A stretch of DNA of 64,000 nt from Bacillus dicomae (GCF_006494425.1 NZ_VHIV01000008.1:62001-126000), one strand, 5' to 3'. Numbered from the stretch's first letter, positions 9,034 to 18,019 are shown. Made by a program: numbers and translations. Notes: a model not told the origin generated them from the sequence alone.

Positions 9034-9390
9034 AATTACTCCCAATTATTTTAATCATATTTATACTATATAAAAATATAACAAATATACAATATTTAGT
9101 GATCCTAATTTTATTACGTTTTACAAAAATATACAAGATAATTATTATTTTGAGATGTCATTTATCATCTTTGGTTCCTGCTTTTCAAGCTTTGTTTTGA
9201 CAAAATAATAAGTCTAAAATTACATACAAGTTACTGTTAGGGACGAACAACCCTTTTCTCATGATAATGTCATCCAAGGACCAATTATTAGAGTTAACAA
9301 AAATAAATGAAATTCTATTAAAATGTTTCTTCTTTATTTCTCAATATGAAGAGCCTTGGATTTTAACTAATAATTATCTATTATATGTAC

Positions 9391-9460
9391 AAAGAGTAAG
9401 GTAAGAGTTACTCTTTGCCATTTTAGAAGAGGTTCTGTTGGAGACAATAGGACCTTTTTT
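9391..9460 (+). terminator. two stem-loops, the second terminator-like
   Basis: AAAGAGTAA/TTACTCTTT at 9391-9416 is followed by AGGTTCT..AGGACCT and a T6 run at 9430-9460. No gene is visible upstream on this strand in 9046-9560. Confidence 0.45.
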
Positions 9461-9560
9461 CATATAGAGTTAGTTTTGTTAAATTTTTCACCATTAGCCG
9501 TAAAAAATATCTTATAATCGTTATATACTAAATTAAACTAAACAATTAGGAGTAGATCAA

Positions 9561-9725
9561 ATGCCAGTTACACTAGAACTTATTCTTTTCATTCTTATAG
9601 CAATTAGTGCTGTCGGCTATTTAGTAAAAGAATTTCAAAAAACCAGGAAAAGAACACTTGGAATTTCACTAGAATTCTTGGTTCTTTTCTGGTCAATATG
9701 GAGAATATCGACTATTATAATCTAA
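9561..9725 (+). CDS. small single-helix membrane protein, 54 aa
   Basis: ATG at 9561 is preceded by TTAGGAGTAG, giving a good ribosome site 8 bases away. The product starts MPVTLELILFILIAISAVGY, one clear membrane helix, then a basic stretch KEFQKTRKRT and a second weakly hydrophobic helix. No family is recognised. A terminator-like hairpin lies about 100 bases downstream. Ribosome site and composition support a real small gene. Confidence 0.5.
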   Translation: MPVTLELILFILIAISAVGYLVKEFQKTRKRTLGISLEFLVLFWSIWRISTIII

Positions 9726-9829
9726 TTTGTAAAACATAAATTCCTTCGAATAAAACCCAATATTATGTCCATAATGTTGATAGGCTGTATGCCAAAATCC
9801 ATTTAATTTTCTCTGTATCTCCTTGTATG

Positions 9830-9858
9830 GAGCAGTTAGCTTTTGCTAGCTGCTCTTT
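9830..9858 (+). terminator. terminator without an assignable gene (1 of 4)
   Basis: GAGCAGTTAGC TTTT GCTAGCTGCTC followed by T3. It may end the 54-codon gene at 9561 or a separate short RNA. Confidence 0.6.
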
Positions 9859-9951
9859 GTTTGTAAAAAGCACTCAATTAATTGAACACGCATATAATAT
9901 TCTGTGTTCCTTTCTCTATAAAATAGTCGTTACAAAATAGATCTCGTCACG

Positions 9952-9979
9952 AGAGCACTTAATAAAGTGCTCTTTTTTT
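9952..9979 (+). terminator. terminator without an assignable gene (2 of 4)
   Basis: AGAGCACTT AATA AAGTGCTCT followed by T7. No reading frame lies between it and the previous terminator. Confidence 0.7.
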
Positions 9980-10107
9980 ACATATACTTACCAACTAACG
10001 TTTTTGTTTTAAATAATAACTTCAGAACACCTGGACACATTTTCCAATTTATTCATCGCTAAATCCGTGTTAAAATCTCTTGTGAGTACGACATAGCTCA
10101 ATCTTAT

Positions 10108-10146
10108 GAAGTCCTGTAACATTTTCTGCGGGGCTTCTTTTTTTTC
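10108..10146 (+). terminator. terminator without an assignable gene (3 of 4)
   Basis: GAAGTCCTG..CGGGGCTTC (one G-U pair) followed by a T8 run. Confidence 0.6.
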
Positions 10147-10292
10147 AACAAGCCGTTAGTTAACTACGCCGACTACCTTGATTTACAAAATTACTTTTTG
10201 TTCACTTTTTTGATACATTTATGAAACATTCATATGTTATCTTTAGTAAGTTCTTTTCTCTTTATAATGCCGTGTGAGATATACTCAGACTT

Positions 10293-10330
10293 GAAGCCCT
10301 AGCCCCCTAATCCTAGGGCTTCTTCATTTA
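10293..10330 (+). terminator. terminator without an assignable gene (4 of 4)
   Basis: GAAGCCCTAG..CTAGGGCTTC stem. A TATAAT box lies only about 30 bases upstream (10263-10268), so a transcript from it would be about 50 bases. The stretch 9726-10454 has no protein gene that I can support. Confidence 0.6.
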
Positions 10331-10454
10331 AATAGGGATTTTATTTAAATTTCATAAAACCTCTCTTTACCTAAATAGATTCAAAATTATCTATTTAGCA
10401 TATATAATACTTTTAGTAATTTAAATTCTATACCTAAGTAATGGAGGCATTAAA

Positions 10455-10708
10455 ATGGGGAGTGTCCCAAATTTATCACCTCAACAATCAATCTCAAAAA
10501 ACAAATTAATTCTAATAAGAATCAAAAAACGAATAAAAAGCTAAGACGTCATCTTTTAATAGCGCTTGCTTTTATGCTCCCTATGGTTATTTCCATTCTA
10601 ATCGGAAACACACTTAAGGTATTTACATCTAAACATAATAATATTAGAATTCAAATACCAAATATCGGTTACTTTTTAACGCTAGAAAAGGGGCATTCTT
10701 ATGTTTAA
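10455..10708 (+). CDS. membrane ORF in two frames with an A AAA AAC slip site (recoded or broken)
   Basis: ATG at 10455 has GGAGG 7 bases upstream and reads MGSVPNLSPQQSISKN before stopping at 10542. A -1 shift at TCA-AAA-AAC (heptamer A AAA AAC, 10496-10502) joins it to a frame open to 10708. That frame encodes a basic segment and a membrane helix (HLLIALAFMLPMVISILIGN). The downstream frame ends TATGTTTAA and overlaps the next start by 8 bases, as in coupled genes. The heptamer sits in the correct zero-frame phase for -1 slippage, but a simple one-base deletion in an A-run explains the data equally well. Confidence 0.45.
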
Positions 10709-11144
10709 TAACCTTTGGGATAGTTTGATATGGTGTTGTGCGAAATTTAGAAATGTATATCTTTTTATAGGATTGCTACTTATAGGATGTATATTAGGAA
10801 TTATAAGTTTAGTAGATTTTTCAATGCTGCCAGACAGTTTTACTGATGTACTTTCACTCTCGTTGGATGTACCACAAACCGATTCCTATATTAAAGGCAG
10901 AATTTCAAGTTTTCTTACAGCAATTATATTTCTTATTTTGGGATTTTCTCAGATCCTTTTATCTTTAGAAAACATCATACATTCTAAATTATACAAAGCC
11001 TTGGTCCCTCTAATTTTTGGAGCCTTCCTCGTAATCATTGGACGTGCCTTCTTTGCATTATGCGTTTCATTTTTGTCTGTAAGACTTATTATCATAGTCT
11101 TCCTACTAGTAACACTCCTATGCCTCACACGAAAAAATAAGTAA
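10701..11144 (+). CDS. four-helix membrane protein, 147 aa
   Basis: The start overlaps the end of the preceding frame by 8 bases, and AAAGGGG lies about 7 bases upstream, suggesting translational coupling. The product has about four membrane helices (near residues 18-40, 69-90, 95-120, 122-142) and ends LTRKNK. No family is recognised. A strong terminator follows at once, so this is the last gene of a two-gene unit. Confidence 0.6.
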   Translation: MFNNLWDSLIWCCAKFRNVYLFIGLLLIGCILGIISLVDFSMLPDSFTDVLSLSLDVPQTDSYIKGRISSFLTAIIFLILGFSQILLSLENIIHSKLYKALVPLIFGAFLVIIGRAFFALCVSFLSVRLIIIVFLLVTLLCLTRKNK

Positions 11145-11159
11145 TACGCTAACACAAAA

Positions 11160-11200
11160 GAAACCATTTTGAAAATTCATTTCCAAAATGGTTTCTTCGT
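11160..11200. terminator. terminator after the membrane protein gene
   Basis: GAAACCATTTT and AAAATGGTTTC arms, followed by a T-rich stretch. It also faces the end of the convergent ArsR-family gene. Confidence 0.75.
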
Positions 11201-11237
11201 TTTTTATATCGATTGTATTTTTATAAAAAATAAACAA

Positions 11238-11537
11238 TTATTGTACTGGACCTAATAAATCAATAATTTCTTCAGCTTTTGTATTTTGGATGCTATAGTA
11301 AATTTCTAACCCCTGACGGTTTCCCTTTAAAACCTTCCCTCTCATTTTAGATAAGTGTTGGGAAACTGTAGATTGTGGAATGTTTAAAATTTCGGTCATC
11401 TGAGTCACATTTAGTGTTTTATGTTTTGAAAGCTCACTGATTAGTTTTAAACGCATTGGGTGTGCCATAACTTTTAAAAGCTCTACATCCTCTTCTAAAA
11501 TTGTGTTATCTGTATGCTGATTTGTAAATCTCGTCAT
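11238..11537 (-). CDS. PagR-like ArsR/SmtB-family transcriptional repressor
   Basis: At 99 residues it has the same length as PagR, the pXO1 repressor of B. anthracis, and as I remember PagR it aligns end to end (ELLKVMAHPMRLKLISEL, LPQSTVSQHLSKMRGKVLK-type recognition helix, RQGLEIYYSI). Residues 18-85 form the ArsR winged helix (NVTQMTEILNIPQSTVSQHL). The metal-binding cysteines of ArsR/SmtB (ELCVC) are absent, so metal sensing is unlikely. PagR represses its own toxin operon and S-layer genes, and an SLH protein lies on this plasmid. GGGAGAG precedes the ATG. The family is certain; the target is not known. Confidence 0.85.
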   Translation of the reverse strand: MTRFTNQHTDNTILEEDVELLKVMAHPMRLKLISELSKHKTLNVTQMTEILNIPQSTVSQHLSKMRGKVLKGNRQGLEIYYSIQNTKAEEIIDLLGPVQ

Positions 11538-11897
11538 AGTATCTTCTCTCCCTTATTTGTTTTTTCTATTTTAGCGCAACTTCCTAATTACATAATATTA
11601 GTATGTTTGAATGTTTATTGTAAAAAGTAATATCTAAAGTATACAACTTTAGTTTGTGCTAGTAGTGGAGTTAATGTGTGTTCTATATGAAGTTTCAAAA
11701 AACGTTTATTTATAATAAAGCCAATTTGAAACCTCTGTATGTGCACTAGCAACTACACCTTTAAATAATACCCATAAATATATAACAGAATATTCCGTTA
11801 TATATTTATCAACTCCCAAATATTAACATATACATATAATTGTTATATGCTTATATAGTAACGAAAATACTGACTAATATAAAAAGGGGATGTTTAC

Positions 11898-12284
11898 ATG
11901 TTTAAGAAAGTTTTTTTATCCGGTGCGATATTAATGGGAGTTTTAGGAGTTTCAACGATAGATTCACCAGAATTAGGAATTACAAAAGCAGAAGCGGCTA
12001 TTAGCGATGCCACAATACAAAAGGTTTCTATTTCTGGTAATGATTACTACAACGGATCTAATGTCCCAGCCTATACAACAGGTACTTTTTACATAGTAGG
12101 AGATGCGAATGTAACATATACCATCAAAAGCTATGAATTTGGTAATTTAATTTCCTCTAAAAATGTTACTACAAAAGGATTACGTACTCCTGTATCTTTC
12201 AATATGGGAATTACAGAGGGAAATGAATATAAAGTAACCCATAACGGAAAAGTTATCAGTACATTCACCGTTCGTGGACACTGA
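11898..12284 (+). CDS. small secreted protein, possible DUF5065 type
   Basis: AGGGG precedes the ATG. A signal peptide ends at AEA-A (about residue 34). The mature 95 residues look like one small beta-sandwich (VTYTIKSYEFGNLISSKNVTT.., NEYKVTHNGKVISTFTVRG). Small secreted proteins of this shape, with a leader such as ..LGVSTIDSPELGITKAEA, form a B. cereus group family that I associate with DUF5065. Compare the proteins at 13802 and 16655, which have similar leaders. No enzymatic motif is seen. Confidence 0.65.
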   Translation: MFKKVFLSGAILMGVLGVSTIDSPELGITKAEAAISDATIQKVSISGNDYYNGSNVPAYTTGTFYIVGDANVTYTIKSYEFGNLISSKNVTTKGLRTPVSFNMGITEGNEYKVTHNGKVISTFTVRGH

Positions 12285-12378
12285 TTTCTTTATAAATACT
12301 AAAAAGATGCATAGTTTATAAAAAGACAAACGACGTAATCAAAGTTGATATGACTGACAAAAGATATGATGAATTATA

Positions 12379-12408
12379 GAAGAGCACTCATGATGAGTGC
12401 TCTTTTTT
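12379..12408 (+). terminator. terminator after the secreted protein gene
   Basis: AGAGCACTCA and TGAGTGCTCT arms followed by T6, about 95 bases after the stop. Confidence 0.75.
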
Positions 12409-12595
12409 AAAACTTCATGATAATTTAACAAAAAATAGGACTGACAAAAATTTTAATATTCACATGAGCATAATAGAGAATTAAAAACTTATCTAAGTCT
12501 ACATTTTTTGCGGCATAAGTCAATGCATCTATACAAATTTAAGAAATAAGTAATTCAAAAAGAAAAATATCCCTGTACATTCTATTCAGAACTAA

Positions 12596-12841
12596 GAACA
12601 TGAACCTTTTTCTGAATATGTCATTTCAGTAGATAACAATTATTTAGTAGTTGTTGCTACTTCTACAGAAGATGCAGCGCTCGCTTATCAAACTGATTGG
12701 TGGGAGCTAGTTTGTCAAAATAAGATTTTAAGGGTTCCTATTATCGGTGGAAAGAACTACAAATTAGGCAAAAAATCAAACATATATGCAGATGGATGGA
12801 CTAAATCTCTACCATCAATTGCTGTTATGCCTACCATTTAA
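12596..12841 (+). pseudogene. gene fragment without start codon
   Basis: An 81-codon open frame follows a TAA. It reads EHEPFSEYVISVDNNYLVVV.., has TDWWELVCQNKILRVPIIGG, and ends LPSIAVMPTI. There is no start codon or ribosome site, and the codon use is protein-like. No family is recognised. It looks like the surviving 3' part of a decayed gene. Nothing else is supportable in 12409-13069. Confidence 0.4.
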
Positions 12842-13069
12842 AAATTAACTCAGTAGGTAATATTTAAATTGAAATTGGAAAACCACTTTATTCTGTCAAT
12901 CTCCCCTATATTGATAAATATGAGACATTCAATCTATTTGACATTTTAATGACTTATCACAGGAAAATATATACACAAAATGAAACCTGATGTATCTTTG
13001 CGTTGTAAGTCATAGTTAGTTGGCCAACTTTCAATGCAATTTAACAATAAAAGGTAAGGGGGAACTAAA

Positions 13070-13744
13070 ATGAATCAAGTATTAAGAAAAAGTAAGAAAA
13101 ACATGATGTATCTAGTTGGTTCACTTCTGATTTCTTTATCAATATTTTCAAATACAAGTTTTGCAGCTACAGAAGGTGCTGTAAAGAGTGTTACAAATAG
13201 TAGCTATACCGGGATTGCAGCTGATATAAATCTACCAAAATCAGTTGTTGTTAAGGATGGATATGTGAATTGGTATTTAGGTATTGGAGCATCTAAAGTT
13301 GAAGGTGGGATTTCAAAAACACCAAATGGATATAAAGTATTTCTTAATTCAGGATATAATGAATCAGGTCAAAACAGTAAATATTGGAATACACAGTATG
13401 ATACATCAATTAAAGATGGTGATCGAGTCAACCTTAAGCTAGTTAATAACGGGAATGGTACGGTTACTATGTATGTAAATGGAAGCGCTAGATACGCAAA
13501 TCAGCCTGTATATGGTGCATTTTCCCAATACGAACCAGTAAAAATGGTTCAGGGTGTTGAAGACACTGGACGTAATTCTTTTAGCCAAGCCAGCTTTTCA
13601 AACGTACTTCTAAGAGCAGATACAGCTGGATCTACCTACAAAAGTTGGAACAATTCAATTTCTTCCTCATTTTCTAGACACGGTACTTATGGTAGTAATT
13701 TCACTGTTTATTCTCAAGTGCCCCTAAGCGCAAGTTTACGCTAG
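13070..13744 (+). CDS. secreted YrpD-like protein
   Basis: A strong AAGGGGG precedes the ATG. The signal peptide (LVGSLLISLSIFSNTSFA-A) ends near residue 32. The mature part has the pattern SYTGIAADINLP..VNWYLGIGAS..EGGISKTPNGYKVFLN, like YrpD of B. subtilis, a small secreted protein of unknown role with a lectin/beta-jellyroll look. Ends with a Ser/Tyr-rich segment. It is followed 57 bases later by another secreted protein gene in the same direction, with no terminator between, so they are probably co-transcribed. Confidence 0.7.
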   Translation: MNQVLRKSKKNMMYLVGSLLISLSIFSNTSFAATEGAVKSVTNSSYTGIAADINLPKSVVVKDGYVNWYLGIGASKVEGGISKTPNGYKVFLNSGYNESGQNSKYWNTQYDTSIKDGDRVNLKLVNNGNGTVTMYVNGSARYANQPVYGAFSQYEPVKMVQGVEDTGRNSFSQASFSNVLLRADTAGSTYKSWNNSISSSFSRHGTYGSNFTVYSQVPLSASLR

Positions 13745-13801
13745 AGTTGTTATTAGAATAATAATGTTTTTGTGAAAAACGGTAGAAGAGGGGGATATTA
13801 A

Positions 13802-14269
13802 ATGAAAACATTTGGTAAGGTATTATTAGCTGGAACGTTGGCTCTTGGCAGTTTAACAGCAATGAACTTGGAAACACCTAAAGCTCAAGCAGATGGAGCG
13901 AGTGAATATTGCCGATACATTTGTGGCCCTAAAGAAACATTAAATAAATTCACAATCCAGCTTTCAGATACAAAGTACAGACTGGGACAAAGCATCATTC
14001 TACGAGCAACAAATGATAATGCATATGATGTACATTACACAGCATCTTTTGAAAAACAATATGATAGTGGTTGGGATTATTATGACGCTGATTTTCGCTA
14101 TGGTTCATTATTACCAGCTGGAACAAATGTATATGAAGATTTTGATGCTACGACTGGCAATGGTGGAGCAATTTCTTCACCAGGAACATATCGCATGAAA
14201 ATTGTAGTAATACATGCTGATGGCCATGTTGATACAATGTACACAGCGCCAATTACATTATTAAATTAA
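13802..14269 (+). CDS. secreted Ig-fold protein, BsuPI-like
   Basis: GAGGGGG precedes the ATG. The signal peptide ends AQA-D (residue 31). Two cysteines follow (YCRYICGP), then one beta-sandwich domain: FTIQLSDTKYRLGQSIILRATN, WDYYDADFRYGSLLPAGTN, SSPGTYRMKIVVI. This strand order (N-terminal ..YkiGe.v.l...N, central L.PG, late PGTYR) is seen in BsuPI and related Ig-like domains. BsuPI inhibits an intracellular protease; this protein is exported, so that function should not be assumed. Confidence 0.65.
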   Translation: MKTFGKVLLAGTLALGSLTAMNLETPKAQADGASEYCRYICGPKETLNKFTIQLSDTKYRLGQSIILRATNDNAYDVHYTASFEKQYDSGWDYYDADFRYGSLLPAGTNVYEDFDATTGNGGAISSPGTYRMKIVVIHADGHVDTMYTAPITLLN

Positions 14270-14491
14270 AAAATAAGGTTGCTTTACATCTTATTGTTTA
14301 TATTATTTATCAAGTACTTTTGATAATAGTTTTATTAGTTGGTTACTCCTTCTATTAATAGATATTGAAATTGCAAGAAGTGGCATCCAAACAATATTAA
14401 CAATTGCAAAAGTAGGGACTATCCCATTCTTTCAGAAAGAAAAGATACAATTAATAAGGAATCACAACAAATATTTTTATATTTAAAATAA

Positions 14492-14534
14492 AACCTTATA
14501 GTTGAATGAAATCCTTTCATTCAACTATAAGGTT
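14492..14534. terminator. long perfect hairpin between convergent genes
   Basis: Arms of 20 bases (AACCTTATAGTTGAATGAAA and its complement) with a 3-base loop. It serves the plus-strand secreted-protein operon and the minus-strand LPMO gene. Confidence 0.75.
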
Positions 14535-14657
14535 ATTAAGTTTCTCCAACCATCAAGTTTATTCCATATAAATAGAATGCACTTGCTTATATACGTAATC
14601 TATTCCTATATTTCGGTCATATTTAATTATCTTTCAAAGGATTCACTATTTACATCA

Positions 14658-16028
14658 TTAGTTTACTTCTTTCCATAATGACAAGGCAAAAATCCAATTT
14701 GGATCCCCATGCCCTTGGTAATTCTGAACTGCCTCATATACCTTATCCTCATGAACTACTATATCTCCTATTTTATAAGCTTTATACGCATCCCATTGTT
14801 CATAAGCGTTTTCTTGCCCTTTTGTTGTAACCGTGAAGGCACCACTTTTCAATGATTCATTACCAGATGTATCAACAGCAGATACTACATACTTATATGT
14901 TGTATCCGCTTCTAAATTCTTATCGATAAATGAAGTTGTATTAGCAGTACCTATTTCTTTCATAGCCCCTCCGACTTCTCTGTATACAATATAATGACTA
15001 ACATCTACATTGTCCTCAGATGGACTCCACATTAAATCAATACTATTCATAGTACTTCCCATACTGTGTAATCCTTTAGGCTGAGTTGGTGCTTCTTTAT
15101 CTGGTTTTTCCTCTGTTGTTTTAGTAACTAATACTTCGCTTTCCTCAGATATATTCCCTGCAGCATCTACTGCTTTTACTTTATACGTATATTCTGTGTT
15201 TGGGCTTAATTTTTTATCAACTACACTTGTACCGACTACAGTATTAATTAGTTCTCCATTACGCAGCACTTGATATTCTTTCACTCCTACATTGTCTGTT
15301 GCAGGTTTCCAATTAAGTTCTACACTATTTGAGGTAGTTTTTACTACTTGTAGTCCAGATGGCTGAGCTGGTGCTTCTTTATCTGGTTTTTCATCATTTA
15401 TTAGATTCACATCAATCACATTATAGAAAGCGTTTACAGTATCAGCTACATCCCAAACAGCTAAAATAACATGGTACCCACTACGATCAGTTGGTACATT
15501 GATTTTATGTGATAAATTATTAGATGCTTTAGAACCATCGTGTTTTACAGTACCAATTAGCTCAAAATCTGCTCTTGTTAAAGGTTTATTTGGATTCCAT
15601 CCTTTTTTCGTGATGTAATAGTGCCATTGACTTGTTGAATGAGGAGCTGTGTACTTCCAAGTGAAAGTATTTTCTCCGCCCTTAATCGTATTCTTAAACC
15701 ATCGATCAGCTGTTTGTTGATCAAGAATCCCACCAAACAGGCCTCCTGCTGACGCAATTTTCCCATCTACTGGTCCACCCTGCGGGAATCCTTTAGGGGC
15801 TTCTAAGCTTTGTGGTTCATACATTATATTTCCACAATTCGAATTCAGTGCTCCATAATTTTGGCTACATAAAGCCGCACGGCTACCTGGTTTTTCAACA
15901 AATCCATGTGCATAGGCATTTTGAGGAATTAATGTTGTACTCATAATTCCTACCGCTACTGCAGCAGCACTTAATCCTTTTTTATTTGTAACTATTTTTC
16001 TAAACTGCCCTAGAATTTTTTTATTCAT
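14658..16028 (-). CDS. chitin-active lytic polysaccharide monooxygenase (AA10) with two FnIII and a CBM5/12
   Basis: The signal peptide ends AYA-H, so His41 becomes the new N-terminus. His130 (TAPHSTSQWHYY) completes the copper histidine brace and Phe201 (DTVNAFYNVIDVNL) is the axial residue, as in CBP21. The AA10 domain spans about 41-212. Two fibronectin III domains follow (about 217-308 and 313-404), then a C-terminal CBM5/12 (WDAYKAYKIGDIVVHEDKVYEAVQ) at about 410-456. It oxidatively cleaves crystalline chitin outside the cell, which suits an insect-associated host. AGGAGGGG precedes the ATG. It resembles the B. cereus/thuringiensis chitin-binding LPMO with the same domain order. Confidence 0.95.
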   Translation of the reverse strand: MNKKILGQFRKIVTNKKGLSAAAVAVGIMSTTLIPQNAYAHGFVEKPGSRAALCSQNYGALNSNCGNIMYEPQSLEAPKGFPQGGPVDGKIASAGGLFGGILDQQTADRWFKNTIKGGENTFTWKYTAPHSTSQWHYYITKKGWNPNKPLTRADFELIGTVKHDGSKASNNLSHKINVPTDRSGYHVILAVWDVADTVNAFYNVIDVNLINDEKPDKEAPAQPSGLQVVKTTSNSVELNWKPATDNVGVKEYQVLRNGELINTVVGTSVVDKKLSPNTEYTYKVKAVDAAGNISEESEVLVTKTTEEKPDKEAPTQPKGLHSMGSTMNSIDLMWSPSEDNVDVSHYIVYREVGGAMKEIGTANTTSFIDKNLEADTTYKYVVSAVDTSGNESLKSGAFTVTTKGQENAYEQWDAYKAYKIGDIVVHEDKVYEAVQNYQGHGDPNWIFALSLWKEVN

Positions 16029-16325
16029 ACTACTAGTCCCCTCCTATTAAATTTCTTACTATATTAAGAGCATGGATGTAAGTGAAGGCTAAACACTTAA
16101 ATCAAAAATTTGCAATAGAATACACAATCTCATAATTTCATACTCAACTATTGATTTACCCTCATCACATTCAAATAACCTTATAATTAAATTATTACAT
16201 ACTAATTTATTAAACTTACAAGGAATTTGTGACAGTTATTAAACTTTCTTCCTATAACCCTCTTATTTTCTCAAAAGTTCTTCCTTCTGGGATATTAGAA
16301 TAAAAAAACATATCCCTCCATACAA

Positions 16326-16360
16326 AAATGAGAAGTCTCTTTTTAAGAGACTTCTCATTT
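16326..16360. terminator. perfect hairpin upstream of the LPMO gene
   Basis: AAATGAGAAGTCTCTT TTT AAGAGACTTCTCATTT. It lies in the gap between the divergent LPMO and 16655 genes, so it is a stray terminator or insulator. No gene is seen in 16029-16654. Confidence 0.6.
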
Positions 16361-16654
16361 CTAATACAAACAACATACATAGAATAAATATACATAATAT
16401 TATCAGGATGGTGTGTTTTGTTGCCTCTTTATCGTAACACATAATATCTCATTTTTGTTTAATAATCCCAAATTATAGAACTTTATCAACATTGAAATAT
16501 TTTATTTATTACCTTATATCGAAATCTTATGTATGCAAAATTACATACCTAACCTGATTGAAAATAATTCTCATTGTAACTATAATAGTTTCAGGAGGTT
16601 GTATTTTCACTTCCTTTTCAAATCTCACAATATATTAAAGGAGGAACTAACATT

Positions 16655-17074
16655 ATGAAAAAAGTTATTTTAGCAGGGGCATTAGGAATTGCAGTACTAT
16701 CAGGTATGAACTTACCAGGAGCAGAGGCACCTAAAGCGAGTGCGGCAACTACTAATTTAGAAATTCAAGAAGTTACAAAATATTACTCTATGAGTTCCTA
16801 TGAAGTTTCTCAAAAAGAATCATTTAATCTTAATAAAGGGGAAGAACTTACGGTCTTTGTACAAAATTCCGGGTTCCCAATTTCTTATACAGTCTTTGAT
16901 GCAGATGATCAAGTAATTGGCACATACAATGCTAATTCACCATACGGTCGCATATTCAAAGCACAAAAAGACGGTAATATTTCTGTTCAATTTCAAGCAG
17001 GAGTAAATTCTTCTTACATGAAGAAAATGAATTTCACAGCTAAATTTGCAGTTTCTAAACTGAACCAACAATAA
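16655..17074 (+). CDS. small secreted protein, possible DUF5065 type
   Basis: AAAGGAGG lies 10 bases before the ATG. The leader MKKVILAGALGIAVLSGMNL ends near ASA-A (residue 31) and resembles the leader of the protein at 13802. The mature part (about 108 residues) is predicted all-beta (NKGEELTVFVQNSGFPISYTVFD.., ISVQFQAG). No catalytic motif is seen. It shares a bidirectional terminator with the convergent SASP gene. Confidence 0.65.
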   Translation: MKKVILAGALGIAVLSGMNLPGAEAPKASAATTNLEIQEVTKYYSMSSYEVSQKESFNLNKGEELTVFVQNSGFPISYTVFDADDQVIGTYNANSPYGRIFKAQKDGNISVQFQAGVNSSYMKKMNFTAKFAVSKLNQQ

Positions 17075-17106
17075 AAAATTGAACAACCTTCTTAAAACGC
17101 AAATTA

Positions 17107-17142
17107 AAAAGGTATATCCCTTCAATGGGATATACCTTTAAC
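17107..17142. terminator. shared bidirectional terminator
   Basis: AAAGGTATATCCC..GGGATATACCTTT between the 16655 gene and the SASP gene. Confidence 0.8.
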
Positions 17143-17143
17143 T

Positions 17144-17359
17144 TTAGTGAATTTTATATTGACCAGATAACTGCTCTTGCGCCATACGAACCAAACGTTT
17201 TGTAATTTCTCCACCTACTGAACCATTTGCTCTTGCTGTTGAATCCGGTCCAAGTGTAACACCAAATTCCTGAGCAATTTCATATTTCATTTGTTCAATT
17301 GCACTTGCTGCAGCTGCTATTAAGATTTCGTTTGAATTATCATTTTCGCGAATTTGCAT
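17144..17359 (-). CDS. alpha/beta-type small acid-soluble spore protein
   Basis: At 71 residues it has the family's usual length and both signature stretches: [13 protein letters not shown], which contains the GPR protease cleavage region, and [20 protein letters not shown], the DNA-binding helix. These proteins coat spore DNA and protect it from UV, and are degraded at germination for amino acids. GGAGGTG precedes the ATG. Transcription in the forespore by sigma-G is expected for the family; no promoter was pinned down. A plasmid copy shows that the host sporulates. Confidence 0.95.
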   Translation of the reverse strand: MQIRENDNSNEILIAAAASAIEQMKYEIAQEFGVTLGPDSTARANGSVGGEITKRLVRMAQEQLSGQYKIH

Positions 17360-17479
17360 TTTTTACACACCTCCGTTGAATTTGGTAATATCATGCTCTA
17401 TTTCCAATAAAATATGTAAAAATTATTTTTTAGCTATTTTACTTATATACCAAAGCTTCCATCACTTATGTGTGAATAA

Positions 17480-17503
17480 ATAAAGGTATAGGTCATACCT
17501 TCT
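17480..17503 (-). terminator. terminator after the small ORF at 17505
   Basis: AAGGTAT..ATACCTT stem with T-rich sequence on the minus strand, directly after the stop at 17505. Confidence 0.5.
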
Positions 17504-17504
17504 C

Positions 17505-17699
17505 CTATCTACTTTTGAATCTTCCTATTAAATCCTGTATTTCTTGGGAGAGCCGGTTCAAAGAATTTGCTACATCTCTCACTATCTCTACATCTAATTG
17601 ATTTATTAGTGTATCTCCTATTTCAGAACTTAACACGCTCATATTTCCAACAAGCGTCAGAATTACTAATACCGTTAGTAATTCATTTTTTTAAAGCAT
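17505..17699 (-). pseudogene. small helix-plus-amphipathic protein with a stop at codon 3
   Basis: Minus-strand frame: ATG CTT TAA at 17699-17691, then an open stretch KKNELLTVLVILTLVGNM.. continuing to ..SQEIQDLIGRFKSR. It predicts one membrane helix and an amphipathic helix. The first ATG is cut by TAA; an internal ATG at 17642 would give 45 residues but has no ribosome site. The tight downstream terminator suggests that it was once a gene. Confidence 0.35.
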
Positions 17700-17845
17700 G
17701 ATAGCTTATGCTAATATTTTCCTATTAATTTCACCTTTCTTATTTTCCATAATAAATATTTTTGCTTTCAATGGATGTTTATACATTAAAATTAGAGTTT
17801 AACAAAGAAAAACTAGGATTTTATGTATTAACGGGATAAATTAAA

Positions 17846-17873
17846 GAAAGACACTCTTCAGGGAGTATCTTTC
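17846..17873 (-). terminator. stem-loop downstream of the HepT-MntA operon
   Basis: GAAAGACACTC..GGAGTATCTTTC, about 150 bases after the hepT stop. There is little T-run, so support is modest. No gene is seen in 17700-18019. Confidence 0.35.
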
Positions 17874-18019
17874 TACAGTACAGCCGTATAATACTTGCTT
17901 TTTTCATTTTCACATCTAATAGGTAAACAACTAAATAGTTATCTGCCTTCCCCTAAAATTAGAAAAGAGCATATCACTCTCTCCTCCCCTATATCACGAT
18001 GATTCTAAAACGTATCTTT

